This document shows, in pieces, positions 15,237 through 24,319 of a DNA stretch of 33,612 nt (the first letter of the stretch is position 1; every line of letters starts with the position of its first letter). The position numbers and the translations under genes were made by a program. This DNA comes from JAVJPJ01 sp040217295. Its GTDB lineage: Bacteria; Pseudomonadota; Alphaproteobacteria; Rhodobacterales; Rhodobacteraceae. The stretch is taken from positions 1 through 33,612 of the forward strand of contig CAYWTM010000028.1 in the NCBI GenBank assembly GCA_964460185.1, in the 5' to 3' direction. The notes beneath the pieces were generated by a model. The model worked only from the letters and a program-made list of their open reading frames with translations, was not told the DNA's origin and ran no database searches.

Positions 15237-16258
15237 TACGCGACGACGATCTGGAACATTGCCGCAATGCGATCCGTGAGGGGTCCTATTCCTTTCATGC
15301 CGCATCCAAGCTCTTGCCGGCCAAGGTGCGCGATCCGGCGCTGGCGCTCTATGCGTTTTGCCGGATTGCCGATGATGAAGTCGATTTCGGCGAACATAAA
15401 CCCGCCGCCGTTCTGGCGCTCAGGGACCGGCTTGACCTGGCCTATGCGGGCCGACCCAAGGATGCCCCTGCGGACCGCGCCTTTGCGGCACTGATCGAGG
15501 AATTCGAGATGCCGCGCGCCCTGCCCGAGGCCCTTCTGGAAGGGCTCGCGTGGGACGGGATGGAACGCAGATACGCCACGCTCAGCGAGCTGCGCAGCTA
15601 TTCCGCGCGGGTGGCCTCGGCCGTGGGGGCCATGATGTGCGTGTTGATGCGTGTGCGGGATGCGAAAGCGCTGGCACGCGCCTGCGATCTTGGCGTCGCC
15701 ATGCAACTGACCAATATTGCCCGCGATGTGGGTGAAGATGCCCGCGCCGGTCGCCTGTATCTGCCGACCGACTGGATGGCAGAAGAAGGCATTGATATCG
15801 AAGAATTTCTTGCCGATCCCAAACCGTCGCCCGCGATCCGGCGGCTGGTGCGGCGTTTGCTGGCCGAGGCCAACCGCCTGTATTTCAGGTCAGAGCCCGG
15901 AATCAAGGCGCTGCCCCTGGCGGCGCGTCCCGGTATCTTTGCCGCGCGCCACTGCTACGACGCGATCGGGCGACAGCTGGCGCGCAAGGGTCATGACAGC
16001 ATCACCCAACGCGCCCACACCACTGGCCGCCAGAAACTCGGGTATCTGGGCCTGTCCATTCTGCGTGCGGGATGGGTCAGCGTTGTCCCGCAAAGCCCCG
16101 TCATTTTCGCGCAGCCGTTGGACGAGGTCGCCTTTCTGGTCGAGGCTGCGGCTCGTCGGGACGGGGCGCAAAACGACTGGGGCGAGGGCGTGTTGTCGGT
16201 TCTGTCGCAACTCGAGGCGCGCGACCGCACTGATAGAGGGCTGGATCAAACCGCCTGA
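15233..16258 (+). CDS. crtB: Phytoene synthase
   Basis: A 341-residue squalene/phytoene synthase that joins two geranylgeranyl diphosphates to 15-cis-phytoene. The two Mg-diphosphate aspartate motifs are seen as ADDEVDFGEH (DDEVD, 47-51) and NIARDVGEDARAGRLYLP (DVGED, 165-169). SYSARVASAVGAMM (123-136) is a family signature region. The start overlaps the crtI stop (ATGA), so desaturase and synthase are translated together. tspO follows 17 bases later. Confidence 0.96.
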   Translation: MIRDDDLEHCRNAIREGSYSFHAASKLLPAKVRDPALALYAFCRIADDEVDFGEHKPAAVLALRDRLDLAYAGRPKDAPADRAFAALIEEFEMPRALPEALLEGLAWDGMERRYATLSELRSYSARVASAVGAMMCVLMRVRDAKALARACDLGVAMQLTNIARDVGEDARAGRLYLPTDWMAEEGIDIEEFLADPKPSPAIRRLVRRLLAEANRLYFRSEPGIKALPLAARPGIFAARHCYDAIGRQLARKGHDSITQRAHTTGRQKLGYLGLSILRAGWVSVVPQSPVIFAQPLDEVAFLVEAAARRDGAQNDWGEGVLSVLSQLEARDRTDRGLDQTA

Positions 16259-16275
16259 CGTGCTAGGACAGTCCA

Positions 16276-16749
16276 ATGGACCTTGGAATTTTCGCCATCT
16301 ATCTGGCTGCCTGCGGGGCGGCTGCGACGACCGGGGCGATGTTTTCCCCCGGCCCTTGGTATCGTGCCCTGTCAAAACCGCCATGGACCCCGCGCGACTG
16401 GATGTTCCCCGTCGCCTGGACAGTGCTGTATCTGTCGTCGGCATTCGCCGCGATGCGGGTATCGGGGCTGGAAGGCAACGGGTTCGGCATGGCCTTCTGG
16501 GCGATGCAGATCGCCTTCAACACGCTGTGGACCCCGGTCTTCTTTGGCCTGCACCGGATCAAGGCCGCGTTTTTCGTGATGGTGGGCCTGTGGATTGCTG
16601 TTTGCGGCACGATGATCAGTTTCTGGCAACTTGACTGGATCGCCGGCGCCCTGTTCGCGCCCTATCTTGTCTGGGTGAGCGTTGCGGGCGCGCTGAACGC
16701 GTCGGTCTGGATGCGCAACCCGAAAGAGGCGGCGGTGTCCACGACCTGA
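16276..16749 (+). CDS. tspO: TspO/MBR-family tryptophan-rich sensory protein (CrtK)
   Basis: A 157-residue outer-membrane or membrane protein with five hydrophobic segments. It has the tryptophan-rich TspO signatures: WYRALSKPPWTPRDWMFPVAWTVLYL (about 32-57) and the central AFWAMQIAFNTLWTPVFF with W/N/P conserved. In Rhodobacter sphaeroides TspO (CrtK) binds porphyrins and dampens photosynthesis gene expression under oxygen, so its place after crtB suits a feedback role between tetrapyrrole level and transcription. The gene is the last of the crtI-crtB unit and is followed by a terminator. Confidence 0.95.
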   Translation: MDLGIFAIYLAACGAAATTGAMFSPGPWYRALSKPPWTPRDWMFPVAWTVLYLSSAFAAMRVSGLEGNGFGMAFWAMQIAFNTLWTPVFFGLHRIKAAFFVMVGLWIAVCGTMISFWQLDWIAGALFAPYLVWVSVAGALNASVWMRNPKEAAVSTT

Positions 16750-16775
16750 GCCGTGACACTGCAGTGTCGAAATGA

Positions 16776-16801
16776 AAAGGGCGCCGCAATGGGCGCCCTT
16801 T
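16776..16801. terminator. Bidirectional terminator between tspO and infB
   Basis: AAAGGGCGCC (16776-16785) pairs with GGCGCCCTTT (16792-16801) around a 6-base loop. A run of T follows the stem on the plus strand and TTTT on the minus strand, so it can stop both the crtI-crtB-tspO and the rimP-nusA-ylxR-infB transcripts. The upstream 14-base palindrome GACACTGCAGTGTC (16755-16768) is separate. Confidence 0.85.
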
Positions 16802-16822
16802 CGTCATTCGTGTCTGGGGTTG

Positions 16823-19300
16823 TCACGCGAGCGAGCGTTCGACCTCTTCGCGTTCGAAGATCTCGATCACGTCCTTCGGGCGAATGTCTTCGTAGTTTTC
16901 GAAGGCCATGCCGCATTCCTGACCGGACTGGACCTCTTTGACCTCGTCCTTGAAGCGCTTGAGCGTCTTCAACGTGCCTTCGTGGATCACGACGTCGTCG
17001 CGCAGCAGGCGTACACCGGCGGACCGGCGGGCTACGCCTTCGGTCACCAGACACCCAGCCACGTTTCCGACGCCCGACACCTTGAACACTTCCTTGATCT
17101 CGGCATAGCCGATGAAGTTTTCGCGGATCTCGGCCCCCAGAAGGCCCGATGCAGCGGCTTTCACATCGTCAACCAGGTCGTAGATGACCGAGTAATAGCG
17201 GATCTCGACACCTTTCTGGTTCGCGGCCTGGCGAGCGGGCGCATTGGCGCGCACGTTGAAGCCGATGACCGGGGTGCCCGACGCTTCGGCAAGGCCGATA
17301 TCGGATTCGGTGATCGCGCCGACGCCGTAATGCAGCACGCGAACGCGGACCTCATCGTTGCCGATCTTTTCCAGCGCCTGAACGATGGCCTCGGCCGAGC
17401 CCTGAACGTCGGCTTTCACCACGATCTGAAGCTCGGACACGTTCTTGTCGGCCTTGGCGTTCGCCAGAAGCTGATCGAGCGTGGTGGCAGCCCCGGCAGC
17501 GGCACGTTTGTCCTTGGCGGCCTGCTGGCGGTATTCCGCGATCTCGCGCGCCTGCGCCTCGGTATCGACCACGTTCAGCACGTCGCCGGCCTCGGGTGTG
17601 CCGTTCAGGCCCAGAACCTCGACCGGAACCGACGGGCCGGCTTCGCTCACGCGTTCACCCTTGTCGTTCACCAGCGCGCGGACCTTGCCCCACTGTTCGC
17701 CGACGACAAAGATATCGCCCTGCCGCAGGGTGCCCTTGTCGACCAGAACCGTCGCGACCGGGCCACGGCCCACGTCAAGCTGCGCCTCGATGACGGCACC
17801 TTGTGCGGCACGGTCGGGGTTGGCTTTCAGTTCGAGCAATTCGGCCTGAAGCGCGATGGCTTCCAGCAGTTCGGGCAAGCCCTGGCCTGTGTGTGCAGAA
17901 ACCTCGACGTCCTGAACGTCACCCGACATTTCCTCAACCACCACTTCGTGCTGTAGCAGGTCGGTCCGCACCTTTTGCGGATTCGCGGCGGGCCTGTCGA
18001 TCTTGTTGATCGCCACGATCATCGGAACCTTGGCGGCCTTGGCGTGATTGATCGCCTCGATCGTCTGCGGCATGACGGCGTCGTCCGCAGCAACCACAAG
18101 CACGACGATGTCCGTCACCTGTGCACCGCGCGCGCGCATGGATGTAAAGGCCGCGTGCCCCGGCGTATCGAGGAAGGTCAGCACCGCACCGCTATCGGTG
18201 GTCACCTGGTAGGCGCCGATATGCTGCGTGATGCCCCCGGCCTCGCCCGAGACCACGTTGGCCTGACGGATCCGGTCCAGAAGCGATGTCTTGCCGTGGT
18301 CGACATGGCCCATGATCGTGATGACCGGCGGACGCGGCCGCAGATCTTCGTCGGCGTCCCTGACCGTGTCGATCACGTCTTCGACGTCGGAATCGGAGAC
18401 GCGTTGAACGCGGTGGCCGAATTCCTCGACGATCAGTTCCGCCGTATCGGCGTCGATGGGTTGGTTTTGCGTGACCATCAGGCCGTTGTTCATCAGCGCC
18501 TTGACCACGTCGGCCACGCGCTCAGCCATACGGTTCGCCAGTTCCGAGACGATGATGGTCTCGGGCACCTGAACATCGCGCGTCACCTTTTCACGGTCCT
18601 GCTGCGAGCCCATGGCCTTTTGCCGGGCACGTTCCTGTTTCCGTTTCATGGCAGCCAGCGAACGGGTGCGCCCGCCTTCGCCACCGGTCAGCGCCTGGTT
18701 CACGGTCAGCTTGCCCGAGCGGCGTTCGCCACCCCGGTCGCCACCGCGGCCACGGCCGGAACGATCGTCTTCTTCCTTGCGACGCACCGGTTGCGGCGCG
18801 GGTTTTGCACCGCGCGGCTGGGCCGTGGCGGCTGCGGCTTCTGCGTCGGCGGGCGTGGGGGCCGCCGGCGCATTGCGGCGAACCTCTTCCTCGGCCTTGC
18901 GACGGGAGTCTTCTTGTTCCTTGGCCTTCAGCGCTTCTTCGCGCTCCCGCTCTTCGCGTTCCTTGGCCTCTTGCTCGGCCCGGCGACGCGTGCGTTCTTC
19001 CTCGCGCTCTTTTTCTTCCGTGGCGCGGCGTTCTTCATCCTCGGCCTCGCGGGCCTTTGCGGCCTGCAACGCCTTCAGGCGGCGCTCCATCTCGGCGTCC
19101 GGAACCGATTTTTCCCGCTTGCCCCCTTCGGCGTTCTGCGCAGCAGCAGACTGGGTGCCGGGCTTCGGCACCATCACGCGCTTGCGCTTGGTCTCTACCA
19201 CCACACTCTTGGTGCGGCCGCGAGAGAAGCTCTGGTTCACGCGGCCTGACCGCGCGCCACCAGATAGTCCAAGGGGTTTGTTTCCGTCCTGATCGCTCAT
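16823..19300 (-). CDS. infB: Translation initiation factor IF-2
   Basis: An 825-residue IF-2, the GTPase that delivers initiator fMet-tRNA to the 30S subunit and promotes subunit joining. The N-terminus has a long highly charged Glu/Arg/Lys coiled-coil stretch (about 70-145) and Gly/Arg-rich segments before a conserved RSLAAMKRKQER segment. The G domain has GHVDHGKT (331-338), DTPGHAAF and NKID. The length and order match alphaproteobacterial IF-2. The start is an ATG five bases after the ylxR stop. The gene ends tail to tail with the photosynthesis cluster at a shared terminator. Confidence 0.97.
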   Translation of the reverse strand: MSDQDGNKPLGLSGGARSGRVNQSFSRGRTKSVVVETKRKRVMVPKPGTQSAAAQNAEGGKREKSVPDAEMERRLKALQAAKAREAEDEERRATEEKEREEERTRRRAEQEAKEREEREREEALKAKEQEDSRRKAEEEVRRNAPAAPTPADAEAAAATAQPRGAKPAPQPVRRKEEDDRSGRGRGGDRGGERRSGKLTVNQALTGGEGGRTRSLAAMKRKQERARQKAMGSQQDREKVTRDVQVPETIIVSELANRMAERVADVVKALMNNGLMVTQNQPIDADTAELIVEEFGHRVQRVSDSDVEDVIDTVRDADEDLRPRPPVITIMGHVDHGKTSLLDRIRQANVVSGEAGGITQHIGAYQVTTDSGAVLTFLDTPGHAAFTSMRARGAQVTDIVVLVVAADDAVMPQTIEAINHAKAAKVPMIVAINKIDRPAANPQKVRTDLLQHEVVVEEMSGDVQDVEVSAHTGQGLPELLEAIALQAELLELKANPDRAAQGAVIEAQLDVGRGPVATVLVDKGTLRQGDIFVVGEQWGKVRALVNDKGERVSEAGPSVPVEVLGLNGTPEAGDVLNVVDTEAQAREIAEYRQQAAKDKRAAAGAATTLDQLLANAKADKNVSELQIVVKADVQGSAEAIVQALEKIGNDEVRVRVLHYGVGAITESDIGLAEASGTPVIGFNVRANAPARQAANQKGVEIRYYSVIYDLVDDVKAAASGLLGAEIRENFIGYAEIKEVFKVSGVGNVAGCLVTEGVARRSAGVRLLRDDVVIHEGTLKTLKRFKDEVKEVQSGQECGMAFENYEDIRPKDVIEIFEREEVERSLA

Positions 19301-19305
19301 GCGTC

Positions 19306-19929
19306 TTAATCGTCTTTCCCGGCGGTCACTTCGCCGATTGCCTTACGCAGGCCCTGTAGCTTCGCTGCACCCTCTACAACACGAGGGGTGAGTCCACCAG
19401 CGGCAAGCGCGCCATGTATCACACTTTGGCGTCCGAATGCCAAACCCAATTCCTGGGCTGTCAGGACGCTGAAATACCGGGCCCCTTGCGGGGTCCAGAG
19501 TTTTGATTTTCCACGCTCGGACCCATCCGTGGCCTGAAGCAGAACGCCGATCTTTCGGGTGGCGAGCCAATCCTTCACCTTCTCGAACCCCGCGACCGCA
19601 TCGCCGGCCTTACGGCTGAGCGCGATCAGGTCCGTCAGACGCCGCGCAAGACCGGCCTCGACCCGATCGATCAGGTCATCCGGCACCGTGACCTGCTGTT
19701 TCGCGCTGCGCGAAAAGAGGTTCTTCTTGATCGCAAGCGCCAGCGCGTCCCGATCGGCGCTGACCCAGATGCCGCGGCCCGGCAGCTTTTCCATCAGGTC
19801 CGGCGCGATCTGACCGTCGGGGCCAACCACGAAGCGGATCAGCCCATGCTTGGGCTCTGCCTCTCCGGTGGCGATGCACCGACGCTCAGGACCTTCGGAC
19901 CGGTCCTTGGTTTGGCCACCGCGGGTCAT
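19306..19929 (-). CDS. YlxR-type (DUF448) RNA-binding protein with C-terminal L7Ae-like domain
   Basis: A 207-residue protein. The N-terminal half is the YlxR fold: ERRCIATGE (15-23), FVVGPDGQIAPDL and the family signature LPGRGIWVSADRDAL (49-63). The C-terminal half (about 85-190), with DLIALSRKAGDAVAGFEKVKDWL and GVLLQATDGSERGKSKL, resembles a ribosomal L7Ae-type RNA-binding domain. This fused form is usual in alphaproteobacterial nusA-infB operons. The open frame extends upstream into nusA; the ATG at 19929, 25 bases after the nusA stop, is the credible start. Its role is probably RNA binding in transcription or ribosome assembly; the exact function is not known. Confidence 0.9.
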   Translation of the reverse strand: MTRGGQTKDRSEGPERRCIATGEAEPKHGLIRFVVGPDGQIAPDLMEKLPGRGIWVSADRDALALAIKKNLFSRSAKQQVTVPDDLIDRVEAGLARRLTDLIALSRKAGDAVAGFEKVKDWLATRKIGVLLQATDGSERGKSKLWTPQGARYFSVLTAQELGLAFGRQSVIHGALAAGGLTPRVVEGAAKLQGLRKAIGEVTAGKDD

Positions 19930-19954
19930 GGGCGCGGGCCTTTCGCAGAGGGCC

Positions 19955-21655
19955 TCAGCCCTCTGCGCCCTCTTCGGTTTCGGCGTGACCGGCGGCCTCG
20001 GATTCGGCTGCGGCCTGTGCCTCGAGTTCCTCGATGGTGACCCAGCCAAGTTTCAGGCGGGCGGTCATGACCATGTTCTGCGCTTCCTCAAGCGACACGT
20101 CGAAGGGTTCCAGCAATCCGTCATCCTTGACGCGTTCGCCATTCACGGTGGTCCAGCCGCCAGCCAGTTCCCAGTCGGCGCAGGTGGCGAAGTCCTCCAG
20201 CGTCTTGACGCCGTCTTCGCCGAGGGCCACAAGCATCTGGGGTGTCAGGCCGTCGAATTCAACAAGCGTATCGTCAACACCCATCTCCCTGGCCTTTTCG
20301 AGCGCCAGCTTGTTCTGGGCCTCGAGATAGTCACGGGCACGGGCCTGAAGCTCTTCGGCGGTGGACTCGTCAACGCCGTCGATCACCAAGAGCTCATCTT
20401 GCTCGACATAGGCGACTTCCTCAAGCGCGGTGAAGCCTTCGGCAACCAGCAGCTGGGCAAAGAATTCGTCCAGGTCCAGGGCTTCCATGAACAGGCGCGT
20501 CCGCTCTTCGAATTCGGCCTGGCGGCGCTTGGATTCTTCTTCCTCGGTGAGGATGTCGATATCCAGGCCGGTCAGCTGGCTGGCCAGACGCACGTTCTGA
20601 CCGCGCCGGCCGATAGCCAGCGACAGCTGTTCGTCGGGCACCACGACCTCGATCCGCTCGGCGTCTTCGTCCAGAACGACCTTGGTCACTTCGGCGGGCT
20701 GCAGCGCGTTCACCAGGAACGTCGGCGCATCTTCGTTCCAGGGGATGATGTCGATCTTTTCGCCCTGAAGCTCGTTGACCACGGCCTGCACACGGCTGCC
20801 GCGCATACCCACGCAGGCCCCGACAGGATCGATCGAGCTGTCGTAGGAAATGACGGCGATCTTGGCGCGCGAACCGGGGTCACGGGCGACGGCCTTGATC
20901 TCGATGATGCCGTCGTAGATTTCGGGCACTTCCATCTTGAACAGTTCGGCCATGAATTGCGGGTCTGTCCGGCTGAGAAAGATCTGCGGACCACGCGCTT
21001 CGCGGCGGACATCCTTGATGTAGCACCGGATGCGGTCGCCGTTGCGATAGGCCTCGCGGCCGATCTTTTCGTTGCGGCGCAGAACGCCTTCGCCACGACC
21101 GATATCGACGATGACGTTGCCGTATTCCTCGCGCTTGACGACACCGTTGATGATGGTGCCGGCGCGGTCCCTGAATTCCTCGTACTGGCGGTCACGTTCG
21201 GCTTCGCGGACCTTTTGCAAGATCACCTGCTTGGCCGATTGTGCGGCGATCCGGCCCATGTCGACGGGCGGCACAGCCTCAAAGAACGTATCGCCGACCT
21301 CGGGCGTGCCCGCCTCGGCGGGGTCGATCCGTGCGCCGTTGCGCAACCAGTATTCATCGCGGCCCGCAGCGGGGGCGGTAAAATACACCTTGGCCTGATC
21401 GACGGTGAATTCGGCCTTTTCGTTCTCGAGCTCATCGGCGTCGACGACGGTGCGCACGCGGGTAAAGCTTGCGCGGCCTGTCTTGCGGTCGATCGTCACG
21501 CGAATGTCCAGCTCGGACCCGTAACGCGACTTGGCCGCCCGGGCGAGGCTTTCTTCCATCGCTTCGACGACCAGCGAGGGGTCGATCATCTTTTCGCGCG
21601 CCACGGCTTCTGCGGTTTGCAAAAGCTCCAGCTGGTTGGCTGACGTAATGGCCAT
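19955..21655 (-). CDS. nusA: Transcription termination/antitermination factor NusA
   Basis: A 566-residue NusA. The N-terminal RNA polymerase-binding domain runs to about 130; an S1 domain (165-230, VKREEYGNVIVDIGRGEGVLRR) is followed by two KH domains (VGMRGSRVQAV near 282-292 and IGRRGQNVRLAS near 348-359). The C-terminus has helix-hairpin-helix acidic repeats (from 405) ending in an Ala/Glu-rich tail. NusA modulates pausing, termination and antitermination. It lies three bases after the rimP stop. Since NusA often regulates its own operon, the leader hairpin before rimP is a plausible target, which is inference. Confidence 0.97.
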   Translation of the reverse strand: MAITSANQLELLQTAEAVAREKMIDPSLVVEAMEESLARAAKSRYGSELDIRVTIDRKTGRASFTRVRTVVDADELENEKAEFTVDQAKVYFTAPAAGRDEYWLRNGARIDPAEAGTPEVGDTFFEAVPPVDMGRIAAQSAKQVILQKVREAERDRQYEEFRDRAGTIINGVVKREEYGNVIVDIGRGEGVLRRNEKIGREAYRNGDRIRCYIKDVRREARGPQIFLSRTDPQFMAELFKMEVPEIYDGIIEIKAVARDPGSRAKIAVISYDSSIDPVGACVGMRGSRVQAVVNELQGEKIDIIPWNEDAPTFLVNALQPAEVTKVVLDEDAERIEVVVPDEQLSLAIGRRGQNVRLASQLTGLDIDILTEEEESKRRQAEFEERTRLFMEALDLDEFFAQLLVAEGFTALEEVAYVEQDELLVIDGVDESTAEELQARARDYLEAQNKLALEKAREMGVDDTLVEFDGLTPQMLVALGEDGVKTLEDFATCADWELAGGWTTVNGERVKDDGLLEPFDVSLEEAQNMVMTARLKLGWVTIEELEAQAAAESEAAGHAETEEGAEG

Positions 21656-21658
21656 CTG

Positions 21659-22231
21659 TTAGTCCTCCGCCTCCGAGGAAATTTCCTCGATATCGTCAAA
21701 TTGGGTCTCGTCCACGATGCCGGCAGCCTTGCGCTGTTTCAGCATCTCCTTGATCAGGTCGTCGGTCAGGACGAGCTTTGCGTCGCTGAGCCAGTCGAAG
21801 TGAAGGCCGATCGTGCCTTCCTCGACGTTCAGAAGAACCTCGTCACCGTCGATGCCCGCCAGCACGCCTTTGAAACGGCGGCGTCCGTCGATCATGTCGG
21901 TGGTTTCGATCCGGGCCTCGTAGCCTTCGAAGGTCTCGAAATCCTTCAGCCGGGTCAGGGGGCGGTCGATGCCGGGGCTGGAAACCTCAAGCGTATAGGC
22001 ATCCTCCAGCGGGTCTTCGACATCCAGAACGGCGCTGACGGCCGTGGAAATCTGCGCGCATTCATCAACCTCGATCCCGCCTTCGGGACGTTCGGCCATG
22101 ATTTGCAGCGTCTTGGTGTTTCCGCCCATCAGCCGGATACGCACAAGTTCGAAACCCATGTCTGCGATGACTGGGGTCAGGATCTCGGCCATGCGCCGGT
22201 CGATGGACGTTTTGGCAATCAAGTCGGACAC
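21659..22231 (-). CDS. rimP: Ribosome maturation factor RimP
   Basis: A 190-residue RimP (YhbC/DUF150), required for 30S subunit maturation. Conserved features are GFELVRIRLMGG, MAERPEGGIEVDECAQIS and the family signature LEVSSPGIDRPLTRLKDFETF. The open frame continues upstream through the terminator, but the GTG at 22231 gives the usual start (SDLIAKTSIDRRMAEIL) and has GGAG nine bases before it. It is the first gene of the rimP-nusA-ylxR-infB operon. A leader with a terminator hairpin is 20 bases upstream. Confidence 0.93.
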   Translation of the reverse strand: MSDLIAKTSIDRRMAEILTPVIADMGFELVRIRLMGGNTKTLQIMAERPEGGIEVDECAQISTAVSAVLDVEDPLEDAYTLEVSSPGIDRPLTRLKDFETFEGYEARIETTDMIDGRRRFKGVLAGIDGDEVLLNVEEGTIGLHFDWLSDAKLVLTDDLIKEMLKQRKAAGIVDETQFDDIEEISSEAED

Positions 22232-22323
22232 GTGGGGTGTCTCCAGAAACAAAAAAACGGGCCGCGCGGCCCGTTGAACTCTCCGGTGGAGCCTCAGGTG
22301 TGGACCCTGACGCGCCGCTGTTG
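22232..22323 (-). promoter_or_regulatory. rimP leader RNA, probable transcription attenuator
   Basis: A leader of about 90 nt runs from the predicted start near 22322 to the rimP GTG. On the minus strand it has hairpin 1 TCAGG-N7-CCTGA (22294-22310), hairpin 2 CTCC-ACC-GGAG (22281-22291), and a perfect 18-base GC palindrome (22257-22274) followed by seven T. The ribosome site comes only after this terminator, so read-through must be controlled. An upstream GCGGCGCG segment could pair with part of the terminator stem. A rimP leader of this kind was predicted bioinformatically in Rhodobacterales and is listed in Rfam as I recall; I could not check this. Confidence 0.8.
22251..22274 (-). terminator. 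Intrinsic terminator within the rimP leader
   Basis: Minus-strand ACGGGCCGCGCGGCCCGT (22257-22274) is a perfect palindrome able to form a 7-8 bp GC hairpin, followed by seven T (22257-22251 on the minus strand). It lies between promoter and first gene, not after a gene, apart from the I78 inhibitor gene 84 bases upstream, whose transcript it would also end. Confidence 0.88.
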
Positions 22324-22328
22324 AGGCG

Positions 22329-22357
22329 GATATAGGGGGAATCAACGGGGGGCGCAA
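22329..22357 (-). promoter_or_regulatory. Candidate sigma70-type promoter of the rimP-nusA-infB operon
   Basis: TTGCGC (22352-22357) and TATATC (22329-22334) with an ideal 17-base spacer on the minus strand. The -35 hexamer begins two bases after the stop codon of the upstream I78 inhibitor gene. Transcription would begin near 22322 and immediately enter the attenuator-like leader. Confidence 0.6.
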
Positions 22358-22358
22358 G

Positions 22359-22619
22359 TCATCCGCAGCGCACCACCGTGATGATCCCGTTTTCATCCAG
22401 GTCGAAATTGATCCTGTCCAGCCGGTAATCCCTGGTAACGGGGCTGTTGGGGGCGATCACGCGGACCGGTTGATCCAGAACCAGCATCCGCGCGATTTCG
22501 CCCGACTGACCGACAAGGCCCTGAAAGCCGGCCGCGCCGCATAGGTCATCGTCTTGCTGCGCAAGCGCGGGGCTTGCGGCCAGGCAAAGGGCAAACGCCA
22601 AGCTTCTGGGGTGCATCAT
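22359..22619 (-). CDS. Secreted I78-family peptidase inhibitor
   Basis: An 86-residue secreted protein. The signal peptide spans about 1-20 (MMHPRSLAFALCLAASPALA). The mature part has C27, the FQGLVGQ core, VRVIAPNSPVTRDYRLDRINFDLDENG and a terminal VRCG with C85. This pattern, two cysteines near the ends and an xRxIxPxxxVTxDYRxDRLN-like centre, is that of potato-inhibitor-like I78 proteins (elastase inhibitor family). GGAGG lies six bases before the ATG at 22619. The target protease is not known. It lies upstream of and on the same strand as rimP and diverges from the formaldehyde dehydrogenase gene. Confidence 0.82.
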   Translation of the reverse strand: MMHPRSLAFALCLAASPALAQQDDDLCGAAGFQGLVGQSGEIARMLVLDQPVRVIAPNSPVTRDYRLDRINFDLDENGIITVVRCG

Positions 22620-22641
22620 GGGTATCCTCCGTTGCGTTGCT

Positions 22642-22654
22642 TTCCAGATTGGAA
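22642..22654. promoter_or_regulatory. Candidate operator between the I78 inhibitor and formaldehyde dehydrogenase genes
   Basis: TTCCA-GAT-TGGAA is a 5-3-5 inverted repeat in the middle of a 75-base divergent intergenic region. A site for a small dimeric regulator is possible. No regulator gene is adjacent, so the call is weak. Confidence 0.3.
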
Positions 22655-22694
22655 CAAGCTGGCGGCAAAACAAGCCTACGGGAGGGATATGATC

Positions 22695-23807
<1,113 letters not shown>

Positions 23808-23905
23808 CCCCGGCCCCCCGCCCGCCCGCGCGCGGCGCAAGACGTGTCGGTTGTTTCAGACCGAGGGAGCCACAAGGCGAAAGACTTTTGACTGGAGGAT
23901 TTTAC

Positions 23906-24316
23906 ATGCAACCCAAAGGTAGGATCGCCTTGGCCGTGCTTTGCCTTACGGCAAGCGGCGCAAGCGCGGAGGGCTGGACCGTCACCGATTTCAACTCGGT
24001 CCCCGACCGCGATACCTGCATGAATTATGCAGAAAGCACCTTCAACACGTACCGGGGGCGGTTCGGCAGCGATGGGTTCACCGGACGCAGCAACTGGACT
24101 GTGGGCGGCTATGACCTGCGCGGCGAAGTCGTGGACGGCATCTTCATCTGCGCGGACGAGGCAGGTCTGGTCGCGCCATTCCTGGTCTTGCACAACACCG
24201 ATGAAGACAGCGACGCGCGGGAACTGATCGCGGATCGTCTTGGCGATATCTGGGACGAGATCGTGGCCAATGGCGGCGTCACCGGGCTTGTGCCGTCGGG
24301 CGGAGGCACGAAATAA
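23906..24316 (+). CDS. Small secreted protein, function unknown
   Basis: A 136-residue protein with a signal peptide (MQPKGRIALAVLCLTASGASA, about 1-21). The mature part contains two cysteines, in DTCMNYAEST and DGIFICADE, which could form a disulfide, many acidic residues, and a C-terminal amphipathic helix (ARELIADRLGDIWDEIVA). GGAGG lies seven bases before the ATG at 23906. The 98-base gap after the dehydrogenase is GC-rich at first and contains a weak hairpin (TCGGT/ACCGA, 23847-23864). I do not recognise a family. A GNAT acetyltransferase starts three bases after its stop, suggesting co-expression. Confidence 0.75.
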   Translation: MQPKGRIALAVLCLTASGASAEGWTVTDFNSVPDRDTCMNYAESTFNTYRGRFGSDGFTGRSNWTVGGYDLRGEVVDGIFICADEAGLVAPFLVLHNTDEDSDARELIADRLGDIWDEIVANGGVTGLVPSGGGTK

Positions 24317-24319
24317 CCC

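Noticed and set aside
16772..19292. Long plus-strand open frames opposite infB
   Set aside because: Same cause: high third-position GC removes antisense stops. InfB motifs on the minus strand are unambiguous.
19850..21643. A 597-codon open frame on the plus strand opposite nusA
   Set aside because: It is an antisense shadow of a GC-rich gene with a full NusA domain set; the translation has no recognisable domain and biased composition.
22277..22330. A tRNA upstream of rimP, as in the Escherichia coli metY-rimP arrangement
   Set aside because: No cloverleaf, anticodon arm or T-loop sequence is present; the segment fits a leader with hairpins instead.
23847..23864. Hairpin TCGGT/ACCGA after the formaldehyde dehydrogenase gene as a terminator
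   Set aside because: The stem is only five base pairs and no T-run follows.
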